DNA of 64,000 nucleotides, taken from positions 28,769 to 92,768 of the forward strand of contig JAPLKA010000084.1 in NCBI GenBank assembly GCA_026388315.1, in the 5' to 3' direction. Positions 9,170 to 18,168 of the stretch are shown here, piece by piece (the first letter of the stretch is position 1; the number at the start of each line of letters is the position of its first letter). The notes beneath the pieces were generated by a model, which saw only the letters and a program-made list of their open reading frames with translations, searched no databases and was not told the DNA's origin. The position numbers and the translations under genes are program-made. The stretch comes from Pseudomonadota bacterium (GTDB taxonomy: Bacteria > Desulfobacterota > Syntrophorhabdia > Syntrophorhabdales > Syntrophorhabdaceae).

Positions 9170-10699
9170 CTATTTCACCTCAACCCTTTTACTTTTAACA
9201 TATTCAAGCCTGTTAAGCGCGTTGATATATGCCTTCGCACTCGCCACAATAATATCCGTATCCGCGCCTTTTCCAATGGCAATAAGCCCTTTCTCCTCAA
9301 CTTTCACAAAAACCTCGCCCTGTGCGTCCATATCCTTCGTAATGGAATTAACAGAAAATTTTACAAGCTTGCTGTTTGTCTTTGCAATTTTCTTGATGAT
9401 CTTAAAAGTGGCATCAACGGGCCCATCGCCGGTTCCAACCTCCTGGTAAACATTCCCGTCAGCCTCAAGTTTTACCGTAGCAGTGGGAATTGTTATATTG
9501 CCACAGCTCACATTGAGATATACGAGTTTGTATTTTTCGGGTATCTTGTATATTTCATCCATGATGATCATCTCGATATCTTCATCATAGACATATTTTT
9601 TCATGTCCGAGAGTGTTTTAAATCTCTTGAAGGTAAGGTTGAGCTCCTTATCATCCAAGGTGTACCCAAGACCTTCAATCCTCTCCCTGAATGCATGCCT
9701 TCCGGAGTGCTTTCCGAGGACGAGTGAGCTTTTCGATATGCCCACGGACTCGGGTGTCATAATCTCATAGGTAAGTTTCGCCTTCAAGAGACCATCCTGG
9801 TGAATACCCGATTCATGGGCAAAGGCATTGGCGCCCACTATGGCCTTGTTCGGTTGAACAGAGACACCGGTAATAGCAGTAATCAGCCTACTCGCAGGAT
9901 AAATCTTCTCGCTCACAATCCTTGTATCAGCGGGGAATATGTCCTTGCGTGTGCGAAGAATCATGGCAATCTCTTCGAGGGAAGCATTCCCTGCCCTTTC
10001 ACCGATGCCGTTTATAGTGCATTCCACCTGACGGGCGCCATTCTGAATAGCGGCAATGGAGTTTGCGACAGCAAGTCCCAGATCGTTATGGCAGTGCACG
10101 CTGATGATAGCCTGAGAGATGTTGGGAACATTATCTTTAATATAGCGGATGAGTCTGCCGAATTCCTCAGGGACTGTGTAGCCAACCGTATCAGGGACAT
10201 TAATGGTAACCGCCCCTGCAGCAATAACCTCGGCAAAAACCTTGCACAGATAGTCCCAGTCGCTTCTGGTGGCATCCATTGCAGAGAATTCTACGTTGGA
10301 TGTATACTTTTTTGCCCTTTTCACGGCATTGACGGCAATCTTTAATATTTCATCCTTGTTTTTCCGGAACTGATGTTTCAGGTGGATGTCAGATGTTGAA
10401 ATAAAGGTGTGGATTCGCGGCTTCTGAGCACCCTTTATTGCCCCCCATGCACGGTCGATATCGTCATCGTTCGCCCTTGCAAGGCCTGCAATTTCGCTGT
10501 TTTTAATGGTGTCTGCAATCTGTCTGACTGCATCGAAATCACCATCCGAAGCTATAGGAAAACCGGCTTCGATAATGTCAACACCGAGGAGTTCAAGTTG
10601 CCTGGCCACACGGAGTTTTTCCTGGGTGTTCATGGTATTTCCCGGAGACTGCTCTCCATCCCTTAATGTTGTGTCAAAAATAAAAACTCGTTCAGACAT
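9170..10699 (-). CDS. leuA: 2-isopropylmalate synthase
   Basis: Condenses acetyl-CoA with 2-ketoisovalerate, the committed step of leucine synthesis; cytoplasmic TIM-barrel enzyme with a C-terminal leucine-sensing domain. 509 residues, full length. The barrel begins with IFDTTLRDGEQSPGNTM (metal and substrate residues) and has SVHCHNDLGLAVANSIAAI with the metal-binding His pair. The linker contains GIHQDG, and residues about 370-505 form the LeuA dimerisation/allosteric domain, which argues against homocitrate or plain citramalate synthases lacking it. A GAGG-type site precedes ATG 10699. It follows lpxK by 34 bases on the same strand and leads leuC-leuD-asd. Feedback inhibition by leucine is expected from the family. 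Confidence 0.94.
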   Translation of the reverse strand: MSERVFIFDTTLRDGEQSPGNTMNTQEKLRVARQLELLGVDIIEAGFPIASDGDFDAVRQIADTIKNSEIAGLARANDDDIDRAWGAIKGAQKPRIHTFISTSDIHLKHQFRKNKDEILKIAVNAVKRAKKYTSNVEFSAMDATRSDWDYLCKVFAEVIAAGAVTINVPDTVGYTVPEEFGRLIRYIKDNVPNISQAIISVHCHNDLGLAVANSIAAIQNGARQVECTINGIGERAGNASLEEIAMILRTRKDIFPADTRIVSEKIYPASRLITAITGVSVQPNKAIVGANAFAHESGIHQDGLLKAKLTYEIMTPESVGISKSSLVLGKHSGRHAFRERIEGLGYTLDDKELNLTFKRFKTLSDMKKYVYDEDIEMIIMDEIYKIPEKYKLVYLNVSCGNITIPTATVKLEADGNVYQEVGTGDGPVDATFKIIKKIAKTNSKLVKFSVNSITKDMDAQGEVFVKVEEKGLIAIGKGADTDIIVASAKAYINALNRLEYVKSKRVEVK

Positions 10700-10733
10700 G
10701 TTTACCTCTTTATACGGGCATTTAGCTATTTAG

Positions 10734-11813
10734 CTATTTTTTGTTATCCTTTTTTGCTAAAAGCTTAGAGCGAGCGGCTGATAGCTTCTTTTGGATCAAC
10801 AACATCATTTCTTCTTCCCTTTCTATCTTCGCTTCTACTGTAAGATAATACAGGTTCTCAGGCGCAGCTTCCGGGTCAATCTTTACCGCATCCTTTTCAG
10901 TGGTCACAACGATCTCTGCGTCCTGATAGCGTGAAAATCTTTCCATATCTTTTCTTCCATAAAAGTAATGATCCGGATATGGCATTTCACAGACAACGTT
11001 TGCACCTAATTCCTTTAAAAAATCGAAAAACGCATTATTGTCACCCAGCCCTGAAAATGCAAGGATGTCTTTTCCCTTTAAAAAATTATAATGGCCCGTA
11101 AGGTTATATTTAAGATTACACAGATAGACAGGCTTGTATTGAAACCTGAAAACCGGTATGCCTTCTGTGTAATGCTTAAGATTGCCGTTGAGTTCGCCTT
11201 TGCTTACCAGAATCATGTCCGCATCCTTTATCCTTTCAGATGGTTCTCTATAAGGTCCAAGAGGAAAAATATTCCTGTTCGTCTTTCCTTTGCCGCCGCT
11301 AACCAGGAGAATCTCTACGTCTTTCTTGAGGTTCTTCAACTGAAAACCATCATCCAGTAAAGCAACATCTATCCGAAACGATTTCATACCCATTGTGATC
11401 GCATCAGCCCTGTTCGTTCCCACGACAACAGGCATCCCGGTCTTCCTTGACAGCATGAACACTTCATCCCCGACATCTTCAGCAAGATACTTGTCCCCAT
11501 ATACAATAAAAGTACCTTTCCTGTTCCTCTTGTAACCCCTCGTCGCGATTGCCGGATGAAAACCTTCTTCAGCCAACCTTCTTGCTATCTTCTCAACAAC
11601 GGGTGTTTTCCCTGTTCCGCCCAGGGTTATATTCCCTACGCTAATCACAGGAACAGGCACCTCGCTTACTTTTATAAAACCAGTGCTGTACATGTAGTCT
11701 CTCGCACGGAGACAAATTCTATATATACAGGAAAGAGGAAGAAGCAGAGGGCACAAAAACCATTGCAGAAATTTTGACTCATCTCTCCATACCTTTAAAA
11801 TTGCATTCCTCAT
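10734..11813 (-). CDS. lpxK: Tetraacyldisaccharide 4'-kinase
   Basis: Phosphorylates the 4' position of the lipid A disaccharide at the inner membrane, so its presence means the cell makes lipid A and is a true Gram-negative. From the chosen ATG 11813 it is 359 residues, the usual size; in-frame codons extend upstream to 11867 but would add an atypical leader, and no strong ribosome site distinguishes the two. An N-terminal hydrophobic helix (about residues 16-32) anchors it. The P-loop is GNITLGGTGKTPVVEKIA, followed by ATRGYKRNRKG and DDGFQLKNLKKD. It sits upstream of leuA on the same strand, so the two may share a transcript. Confidence 0.92.
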   Translation of the reverse strand: MRNAILKVWRDESKFLQWFLCPLLLPLSCIYRICLRARDYMYSTGFIKVSEVPVPVISVGNITLGGTGKTPVVEKIARRLAEEGFHPAIATRGYKRNRKGTFIVYGDKYLAEDVGDEVFMLSRKTGMPVVVGTNRADAITMGMKSFRIDVALLDDGFQLKNLKKDVEILLVSGGKGKTNRNIFPLGPYREPSERIKDADMILVSKGELNGNLKHYTEGIPVFRFQYKPVYLCNLKYNLTGHYNFLKGKDILAFSGLGDNNAFFDFLKELGANVVCEMPYPDHYFYGRKDMERFSRYQDAEIVVTTEKDAVKIDPEAAPENLYYLTVEAKIEREEEMMLLIQKKLSAARSKLLAKKDNKK

Positions 11814-11889
11814 TATATATTGGCAAGTTATACCAGATAAACAGTAAAAAATCAATAATGAGACCAACGACGCAGCAATTTTCTATGAT

Positions 11890-11962
11890 ACCGAGATTCG
11901 TGAATCGTGAACAGTGAACAGGTTTTTAACTGACTACTATTCACTAACGACTATTCACTGAA
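11890..11962. repeat. Dispersed intergenic repeat, ACTATTCACT family
   Basis: Contains AGGTTTTTAACTGACTACT followed by two ATTCACT units and ends CACTGAAG. The same block, one unit shorter, recurs at 44661-44690, and related ACTATTCACT/AGTGAATAGT strings occur near 32197, 43178, 47425, 48209 and 59018. It fills the divergent space between lpxK and the cyclase gene. Confidence 0.6.
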
Positions 11963-12040
11963 GCAGTGGAGCCCGCAGCCTATTAAACCCTTGTCATTTT
12001 GTTTCCTTTTAGATATTATAAAAGTTACGGGGTATGATAC

Positions 12041-13024
12041 ATGCGATTAGACGTACTTATTATTGATGATGAAGAAGGGATCAGAAGGTCACTTACAAGA
12101 ATACTGCGGGAAGACGGCTATTCCGTTCAGACGGCATCAAGCGGTGAAGATGCACTGACGATTCTTTCGAATAATGGTACCAACCTCGACATTGTAATCT
12201 GTGACCTTATTATGCCGGGGATAGATGGTATAAGAACAATAAAAGAGATAAACAGAACACATCAGGGCATTACGAAAATCATCCTCACGGGGTATGGCAC
12301 CCTGGAATCTTCAATAAAAGCGATAGAGGCCGGCATTGATGGATTCATTACAAAACCATTTCAAAATAAAGAATTAAAATGGAAAATCAAGGAGTATTAT
12401 GTCAAGAGAAGGATGAGACAGTTTGTTGCGCCGGATATTTTCGATAAACTCCTTGATGAACCGGCATACCTTGAGCCAAGAATATCGCCTGTTACAATAT
12501 TGTTTACCGACATCAGGGGCTTTACACGGTTAACCTCCACTATGCCTCCCGAAGAGCTTGCTTCCTTCCTTAACAAATATTATTTTCAGCCTATGAGCGA
12601 CATTGTCTCAAAACACAAGGGGATAGTAGACAAATATATCGGCGATAGTGTCATGGCGCTCTTTGGCGCCCCTATCCATTATGATAAAGACGAAGAAAAT
12701 GCAGTGGAATGTGGCATTGAGATGATAGAAAATATGGAAGGTTCAAAAAAGGCTTTTCAAATGGGTATCGGTATAAGCACAGGATATGTTGTTACGGGCA
12801 TCTTCGGCTCAATAAGCAAAAAAGAATATACCGCTCTGGGCATGCCGGTAAACATTGCAGCCCGTCTTCAAAAATTCGCCGCACACGGTGAAATTGTTAT
12901 TTCAGAGGAAACACTGAGAAAACTGAATGGTTCCGCCACTTTCAAAAAGGTGGGTTCATTCAGCCCTTTCCCGTCGTCCCCGCCTGTCGTATATTATAAA
13001 TGGATCAGAAATGGTAAGATTTAA
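12041..13024 (+). CDS. Response regulator with class III adenylate cyclase output domain
   Basis: A soluble two-domain signalling protein of 327 residues. Residues 1-120 are a receiver domain: acidic pocket IIDDEEG, phospho-acceptor Asp55 in VICDLIMPG, and the conserved Lys in FITKPF. Residues about 148-320 are a class III nucleotide cyclase domain: metal-binding Asp residues in LFTDIRGFT and GDSVMALFGAP, and the transition-state Asn and Arg in PVNIAARL. It should make cAMP (less likely cGMP) when a partner histidine kinase, not seen here, phosphorylates it. Its last 14 bases overlap the start of the rel/spoT gene, so cyclase and alarmone synthesis are co-expressed. A possible cAMP phosphodiesterase lies at 62035. 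Confidence 0.9.
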   Translation: MRLDVLIIDDEEGIRRSLTRILREDGYSVQTASSGEDALTILSNNGTNLDIVICDLIMPGIDGIRTIKEINRTHQGITKIILTGYGTLESSIKAIEAGIDGFITKPFQNKELKWKIKEYYVKRRMRQFVAPDIFDKLLDEPAYLEPRISPVTILFTDIRGFTRLTSTMPPEELASFLNKYYFQPMSDIVSKHKGIVDKYIGDSVMALFGAPIHYDKDEENAVECGIEMIENMEGSKKAFQMGIGISTGYVVTGIFGSISKKEYTALGMPVNIAARLQKFAAHGEIVISEETLRKLNGSATFKKVGSFSPFPSSPPVVYYKWIRNGKI

Positions 13025-15146
13025 TGACATTGTCGATGAAATATTAAAATATAATCCACAGGCCGATGTGCCGACTTTAGAAAGGGCCTATATCTTCTCT
13101 GCCCAGGCGCACAAAGGACAGATAAGACTCTCCGGAGAGCCCTACCTCGTTCATCCCCTTGAAGTAGCATACACATTAACCAAAATGAACCTCGATATTC
13201 CGAGTGTCGTATCCGGCCTTCTCCATGACACCATAGAAGATTCGTATGTGAACAAAAAGGAGATAGAAGAATATTTCGGGAAGGAGGTTGCAGAACTTGT
13301 CGATGGGGTGACAAAGATCGGTCAGATTCCCTTAAAAACCTCGGAAGACTCAAGGGTTGAGAATTTCAGAAAGATGATACTCGCCATGAGTAAGGACATA
13401 AGGGTAATACTCATTAAACTGGCTGACAGGTATCACAACATGCAAACCCTCAATTTCCTTAACTCTGACAGACAGGTTGACATTGCCAGAGAAACCCTCG
13501 AGATATATGCGCCCCTTGCTCACCGGCTGGGTATCGAATGGATAAAGGGAGAGTTGGAAGATGAGGCCTTCAAATATCTCCACTCTCTGGAATATAAAAC
13601 CATAAACACAAAAATTGCAAAAAAGAAGAAGGAAAGAGATGCCTACATCCATGAAGTCATAGAACTCTTAAAGAGCAAATTTGAACAGTATAAACTACAT
13701 GCTGAAGTATCTGGAAGGGCCAAAAGGCTATACAGCATTTACCGTAAAATGATGCTGGAAAAGGTAGAATTAGATGATATTTACGATATAACTGCCTTCC
13801 GGGTAAAGGTTGACAGTGTCAAAGAGTGTTATCTGGCCCTTGGTCTGATACACTCCTTTTTCAGACCCATACCAGGAAAGTTCAGCGATTTTATTGCATT
13901 GCCTAAACCCAACATGTATCAGTCCCTTCATACCAAAGTAGTTGGGCCTTACGGTGAAAAGATTGAGATCCAGATAAGGACACACGAGATGCATAAGATT
14001 GCCGAAGAGGGGATTGCTGCACATTGGAAATACAAGGAAGGAAGGGCCTTTGATCCTAAAGAAGATAAAATATTCGGATGGCTTAGAAGGGTAATTGAAT
14101 CACAACAGGAATTAAAAGATAACAAGGAATTTATGGAGGTCTTTAAAATAGATCTCTTCCCTGATGAAATCTATGTCTTTACACCAAAAGGTGATGTGAA
14201 AGAGCTCCCCAAGGGGGCGACAGCTGTTGATTTTGCCTATGCCATACATTCGCAACTCGGTCATAAGTGTGTCGGGGCAAAGGTGAACGGGAAACTTGTT
14301 CCTTTGCGGCATGAACTAAAAAGCGGTGATATTATTGATATTCAAACTAATCCGGCCCATAAACCAAGCAAAGACTGGTTGGGTTTTGTCAAAACATCGA
14401 GGGCAAAAACAAGGATCAGGCAATGGATCAAGGCAGAACAACGGGAGAGAAGCGTTGAACTCGGAAAAACACTTATCGAAAAGGAATTATCAAAGCACGA
14501 TATGAGTTTTTCCAAAATGCTCAAGTCGGGAGAGCTTCTCAATATCGGCAAAGAATTTAGCTTCGAAACAGTGGAGGACTTGTTTGCCAGCGTAGGGTAT
14601 GGTTTGTACACACCCTTGCAGGTACTCGGTAAGGTCATTCCGGAAAACGAAAAACCCGGAAAACTCAAGCAGATAATCAGCAGTATCAAGAGGAGTAAAG
14701 ACAGCGCAATAAAGATTCAGGGTGTTGACGGGATGGTTGTAAGATTTGCGCAATGTTGTAATCCCATACCCGGCGATACAATTTTCGGTTTTATTACAAG
14801 GGGAAGGGGGTTGACAATACATACGGCAGACTGTCCAAACATTCATACGTATGACGAACAGCGCAGGATTGAAGTCTCGTGGGAATTAAATAAGAACTTC
14901 ACCTATCCGGTAAAGCTGAAAGTATTGGGGGACGACAGAAAGGGCCTTCTCTCGGATATCAGTTCGACTATGGCCTCAAATAAGGTCAATATCATCGGTG
15001 CCCAGGCAATGACCAATTCCGATAGAACTGCAGCCGGTATCTACGAAATAGAAATCGGGCACATGTCACAACTCCAGAAAGTCATCAAATCGATACAAAA
15101 AATTAAGGGTGTACGGTCGGTAGAAAGAATCCTGGGAACGGTTTAG
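13011..15146 (+). CDS. relA/spoT: Bifunctional (p)ppGpp synthetase/hydrolase
   Basis: Makes and breaks down the stringent-response alarmone (p)ppGpp. From ATG 13011 it is 711 residues, standard for the family; longer readings extend into the cyclase gene and add non-homologous sequence. Domains in order: HD hydrolase (HPLEVAYTL, then LLHDTIEDS, about residues 40-150), synthetase ([37 protein letters not shown], about 225-365), TGS ([19 protein letters not shown], about 380-440) and a C-terminal ACT domain (about 635-710). An intact HD motif means hydrolase activity is likely, so it is the Rel/SpoT type and not a pure synthetase. Its stop overlaps the convergent rpmB stop by four bases. Confidence 0.94.
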   Translation: MVRFNDIVDEILKYNPQADVPTLERAYIFSAQAHKGQIRLSGEPYLVHPLEVAYTLTKMNLDIPSVVSGLLHDTIEDSYVNKKEIEEYFGKEVAELVDGVTKIGQIPLKTSEDSRVENFRKMILAMSKDIRVILIKLADRYHNMQTLNFLNSDRQVDIARETLEIYAPLAHRLGIEWIKGELEDEAFKYLHSLEYKTINTKIAKKKKERDAYIHEVIELLKSKFEQYKLHAEVSGRAKRLYSIYRKMMLEKVELDDIYDITAFRVKVDSVKECYLALGLIHSFFRPIPGKFSDFIALPKPNMYQSLHTKVVGPYGEKIEIQIRTHEMHKIAEEGIAAHWKYKEGRAFDPKEDKIFGWLRRVIESQQELKDNKEFMEVFKIDLFPDEIYVFTPKGDVKELPKGATAVDFAYAIHSQLGHKCVGAKVNGKLVPLRHELKSGDIIDIQTNPAHKPSKDWLGFVKTSRAKTRIRQWIKAEQRERSVELGKTLIEKELSKHDMSFSKMLKSGELLNIGKEFSFETVEDLFASVGYGLYTPLQVLGKVIPENEKPGKLKQIISSIKRSKDSAIKIQGVDGMVVRFAQCCNPIPGDTIFGFITRGRGLTIHTADCPNIHTYDEQRRIEVSWELNKNFTYPVKLKVLGDDRKGLLSDISSTMASNKVNIIGAQAMTNSDRTAAGIYEIEIGHMSQLQKVIKSIQKIKGVRSVERILGTV

Positions 15147-15334
15147 GCTGCCTTTTGAAAACTACCTTTTTTAATGCACTTCGTGCAGAGTCTTGCTTTT
15201 TGCGTTGTACCATCTTTCACGATTTTTACAGTCTGTAAATTGGGGAACCATTCTTTCTTTGATTTGTTGTTCGCGTGACTTACATTATAGCCAATCTGCT
15301 TACCTTTGCCGCATATCTCACAAACCCTTGCCAT
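15143..15334 (-). CDS. rpmB: 50S ribosomal protein L28
   Basis: A 63-residue ribosomal protein with the L28 signature [20 protein letters not shown] and a second Cys pair in [11 protein letters not shown]. The two CxxC pairs make this the zinc-binding (C+) form. A GGAGGAA-type site lies before the ATG. It stands alone, convergent with rel/spoT, and the 3' ends overlap by four bases, so read-through would give antisense RNA. Confidence 0.95.
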   Translation of the reverse strand: MARVCEICGKGKQIGYNVSHANNKSKKEWFPNLQTVKIVKDGTTQKARLCTKCIKKGSFQKAA

Positions 15335-15450
15335 CTATTCCTCCGTTCATATTGCCTAAGGTTTAAGGTTAAGGATTTTACTAATTTAGACCTTATATGT
15401 CAATACAAATTAAAGCATTCATCTTTTCCAATTGACAACAAATTTTCCAA

Positions 15451-15479
15451 TTGACAACAAATGAGTTTTTAAATATCTT
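15451..15479 (+). promoter_or_regulatory. Putative sigma-70 promoter of plsY, start-proximal
   Basis: TTGACA (15451-15456), a 17-base spacer and TATCTT (15474-15479). The -10 box ends six bases before the plsY ATG and no Shine-Dalgarno sequence is visible, so the transcript may begin at or next to the start codon. The TTGACA lies in the second unit of a tandem repeat (TTCCAATTGACAACAAA twice, 15427-15461). Confidence 0.55.
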
Positions 15480-15485
15480 AACTCC

Positions 15486-16070
15486 ATGTCCCTTTACATC
15501 TTGTGGATTGTCATTGCATACCTCATCGGCTCTATACCCGTGGGCATAATCCTTGCGAAGATAAAAGGCGCTGACCCGAGGAAAGTAGGGAGCGGAAACA
15601 TTGGTGCTACCAATGTCATGAGGGCGGCGGGTAAAACCCTTGGCATTCTGACTTTGATCGGGGATATTCTTAAAGGACTGATCCCAACAACCTTTGCGCT
15701 CTATTCTAAACAACCGGCTTTTGTGATCACCGCAATAGGGTTCGCGGCCTTCATTGGCCATCTGTTTCCTTTGTTTTTGAAATTTAAGGGAGGTAAAGGC
15801 GTTGCAACTGCAGTAGGGGTTTATCTTGCAGTCAGCCCTCCCGCTATATTGATAAATGTTGTAATTTTCATCCTTGTACTTCTCAAGTGGCGTTATGTGT
15901 CCCTCGGCTCCCTCGTCGGGACAGGCCTTATGCCGCTTGCCCTGCTTGTGTTAAAAAAACCCCATGAATATATCTACCTCTCTTTGGTTGTCGGGATTCT
16001 TATCTTCATAAAACACAAGGACAACATCAGAAGATTGTTTGATGGGAAAGAGAGTAAAATTCGCTCATAG
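15486..16070 (+). CDS. plsY: Glycerol-3-phosphate acyltransferase PlsY
   Basis: Transfers an acyl group from acyl-phosphate to glycerol-3-phosphate, the first step of phospholipid synthesis; inner membrane. 194 residues with five or so membrane helices and the three PlsY motifs: LIGSIPVGIILAKIKGADPRKVGSGNIGATN in the first loop (GSGNIGATN the hallmark), FKGGKGVATAVG, and KHKDNIRRLFDGKE near the end. The start gives the canonical N-terminus MSLYILWIVIAYLIGSIPVG, although no ribosome site precedes it. Confidence 0.95.
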   Translation: MSLYILWIVIAYLIGSIPVGIILAKIKGADPRKVGSGNIGATNVMRAAGKTLGILTLIGDILKGLIPTTFALYSKQPAFVITAIGFAAFIGHLFPLFLKFKGGKGVATAVGVYLAVSPPAILINVVIFILVLLKWRYVSLGSLVGTGLMPLALLVLKKPHEYIYLSLVVGILIFIKHKDNIRRLFDGKESKIRS

Positions 16071-16140
16071 CTTCTTGCCTTTCACCTTCAGCCTTCCCGC
16101 CTTCAGCCTGCCTTTTACCTTTCACCTTTCACCTTCTTCC
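16071..16140. repeat. Pyrimidine-rich imperfect repeats
   Basis: Low-complexity stretch made of CCTTTCACCTT- and CCTTCAGCC-type units between the convergent plsY and adenine deaminase genes. No clear hairpin is visible. Probably neutral spacer sequence or a weak termination region. Confidence 0.4.
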
Positions 16141-17883
16141 CTAAACGAAGAGTGACACCAACTTTTTATTCTTAATATCCGCCAGCCCTTTGTCCGTTAT
16201 CCTTAAAAAAGGCAGCCCCGTGAAGGGAATTGTCTGGATTGTCAGAAAAGGCCTTTCGAGAAATGAACCGATTTCCTTCATCTTTTTTTCAAGTTCCTTC
16301 GTTTTATCTTTTATTTCTTCCAGTCTGGCGACGGGCATGATACCAAATACCGGCATGGAAAACTCATATATTACATTTCCGTTGTGCACAATCACCGTAC
16401 CGCCTTTTATATCGATGAGTCTGTTTACGGCGGCAGCCATATCCTTTTCGTCACTTCCTATGGTAAGTATATTTCCCGTATCCCATATGAGCGTTGTGGC
16501 AACAGCACCATGTTTAATACCGGTACCTTTGATAAATCCTTTACTGATTTTTCTCCCACCTCTCCTGTTAATGATGGCAACGGGTATTATATCCTCGTTA
16601 AGATCCTTTTCTAAAAAACCGTCCCTTGTTTTAGCTTCATAGTGGATTTCCTTCGTTATTGTCTGATTTACTACTTCGATCACCCTTATAATGATTTTAT
16701 GCGACTTAGACCTGACTCTGAGTTCCTCTTCCGTAAGCTTTTTAGCAGTGACAGTGTCCTGAACCGAATCGGGATAAATATGAGGCTCAATAGTTTTCAA
16801 TAATTTCTTATCTGACCATACGATTTCACCGTTTGCCATTACCTTCTCTATCGACACTTCCATGATATCCTTCAGAAAAAGGATATCAGCTTGCCTCAAT
16901 GGCGCAATTGCACCAAGATACCTTAATCCATAATAGTCGGCAGGGTTGATGGTCATCATCTTTATAGCCTCTATCGGCGAGAATCCGTACTGTATGGCCT
17001 TCCTTGCAATGGAATCCAGATACCCGTCTTCATAAAGCATTACCGCATCGAATACGTCCGAAACCAGCATGATCCGGCGCTTATCTACATCCAAATCTTT
17101 TATTTTCGAAAGTTCGGGGAGCTCCATCCTTACCCACCCTTCCCTGATCATAATATACATGCCAAATCTAAGTTTTTCCAATACCTCATCAATGCTTATT
17201 GACTCATGGCACGATGTTATTCCTGTAAGAACATACTGTATAAGGTTTTTCCCCCTTGCCCCCGCTGAATGGCCATCGAGCGCCTTATGCAGGGTCTGTG
17301 CATATGCCGCCTGCGCAAGAATCCTCTCGTCGCCCTCTACAATCCTTGTCCAGTAAGCCTCACCGATACCCAGAAATTCCTCCCTTCTCAGGATTGCCTT
17401 CATTTCTTTCAAACTTAACCCATCTGAACCTTCCATCTTTGGAAAAGGTGGAGTGAGGGGGGGTGCAAGAAAAAAACACCGTATCGGATATCCCTTTGTG
17501 CTGTCAACAAGGGCATTCACCCCTTCTATTCCACACGCACATGCCGCTGCACTTGTTTCCGTAACAACTGTCGTTGCACCTCCCCTGAGGGCATAGGGGA
17601 CAAATTCGCAAAAGGGAATCATGCTGTCAAGGTGGGTATGGGCATCGATAAAACCCGGACATAGATATAAACCACCGGCATCCATAACCTTTGTATTTTT
17701 GTATACAGTCTTGCTGTCATCCTTCTCCACGGAAACAATCCATCCATTCTTGATAACAAGAGTAAAATTTTCATCTATGCTGTTGGTAAAAACATTTACA
17801 ATATTTCCGTTTTTTATAATCAAATCAGGCGGCGTTAACCCTTTGGCAACATTTAACAATGTCTTTAATGTCTCTTTCTGCAT
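16141..17883 (-). CDS. ade: Adenine deaminase
   Basis: Converts adenine to hypoxanthine and ammonia for purine salvage; an amidohydrolase-superfamily metalloenzyme in the cytoplasm. 580 residues, standard for the bacterial Ade family. N-terminal beta-sandwich and barrel entry PDLIIKNGNIVNVFT, metal-binding His pair in CPGFIDAHTHLDSM (about residue 75-90), GDERILAQAAYAQTLHKALDGHSAG with further His, and HDCxx-type ligands replaced in the usual positions by SCHESISIDE. The C-terminal adenine deaminase domain includes KHGAVATTLIWDTGN and GLPFLRITDKGLAD. Single gene, convergent with plsY. Confidence 0.92.
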   Translation of the reverse strand: MQKETLKTLLNVAKGLTPPDLIIKNGNIVNVFTNSIDENFTLVIKNGWIVSVEKDDSKTVYKNTKVMDAGGLYLCPGFIDAHTHLDSMIPFCEFVPYALRGGATTVVTETSAAACACGIEGVNALVDSTKGYPIRCFFLAPPLTPPFPKMEGSDGLSLKEMKAILRREEFLGIGEAYWTRIVEGDERILAQAAYAQTLHKALDGHSAGARGKNLIQYVLTGITSCHESISIDEVLEKLRFGMYIMIREGWVRMELPELSKIKDLDVDKRRIMLVSDVFDAVMLYEDGYLDSIARKAIQYGFSPIEAIKMMTINPADYYGLRYLGAIAPLRQADILFLKDIMEVSIEKVMANGEIVWSDKKLLKTIEPHIYPDSVQDTVTAKKLTEEELRVRSKSHKIIIRVIEVVNQTITKEIHYEAKTRDGFLEKDLNEDIIPVAIINRRGGRKISKGFIKGTGIKHGAVATTLIWDTGNILTIGSDEKDMAAAVNRLIDIKGGTVIVHNGNVIYEFSMPVFGIMPVARLEEIKDKTKELEKKMKEIGSFLERPFLTIQTIPFTGLPFLRITDKGLADIKNKKLVSLFV

Positions 17884-17915
17884 GATATTTTAACCTTTCC
17901 CTTGTTTTATTACTG

Positions 17916-18040
17916 ATACCGAGCTGCCTTCATTTGCTCATCTTTGTTATCTCTTCCTCACGCTACTCGACGTACTTCTATGTACGCCTGCGTCGGTTCG
18001 TCATCGCTGCCTCGATGCGCTTTTGAATGCAACTTGGTAT
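17916..18040. repeat. 125-bp element bounded by inverted repeats (ATACC...GGTAT)
   Basis: Left end ATACCGAGCTGCCTTCA (17916-17932) and right end TGAATGCAACTTGGTAT (18024-18040) are inverted repeats with 14 of 17 matches. The inside is GC-richer than its flanks and has its own short palindromes (GTACTTCTATGTAC). A second element with the same outer bases lies at 44387-44656. No open reading frame inside. Looks like a small non-autonomous or palindromic intergenic element. Confidence 0.5.
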
Positions 18041-18109
18041 GAATCCGAATTGGTACTATTCTACACAAAAATCTCCGGCTTGTAAAACCGATAAATCCTC
18101 AGTTTTATC

Positions 18110-18138
18110 TTGTCTGTTCACCCTATCTGATTTATAAG
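18110..18138 (+). promoter_or_regulatory. Putative promoter of the MFS transporter gene
   Basis: TTGTCT (18110-18115), 17-base spacer, TATAAG (18133-18138), leaving a leader of about 25 bases before ATG 18169. Sequence match only. Confidence 0.4.
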
Positions 18139-18168
18139 AATTAGCTGAGGGCTAAAAACCAAATTCGC

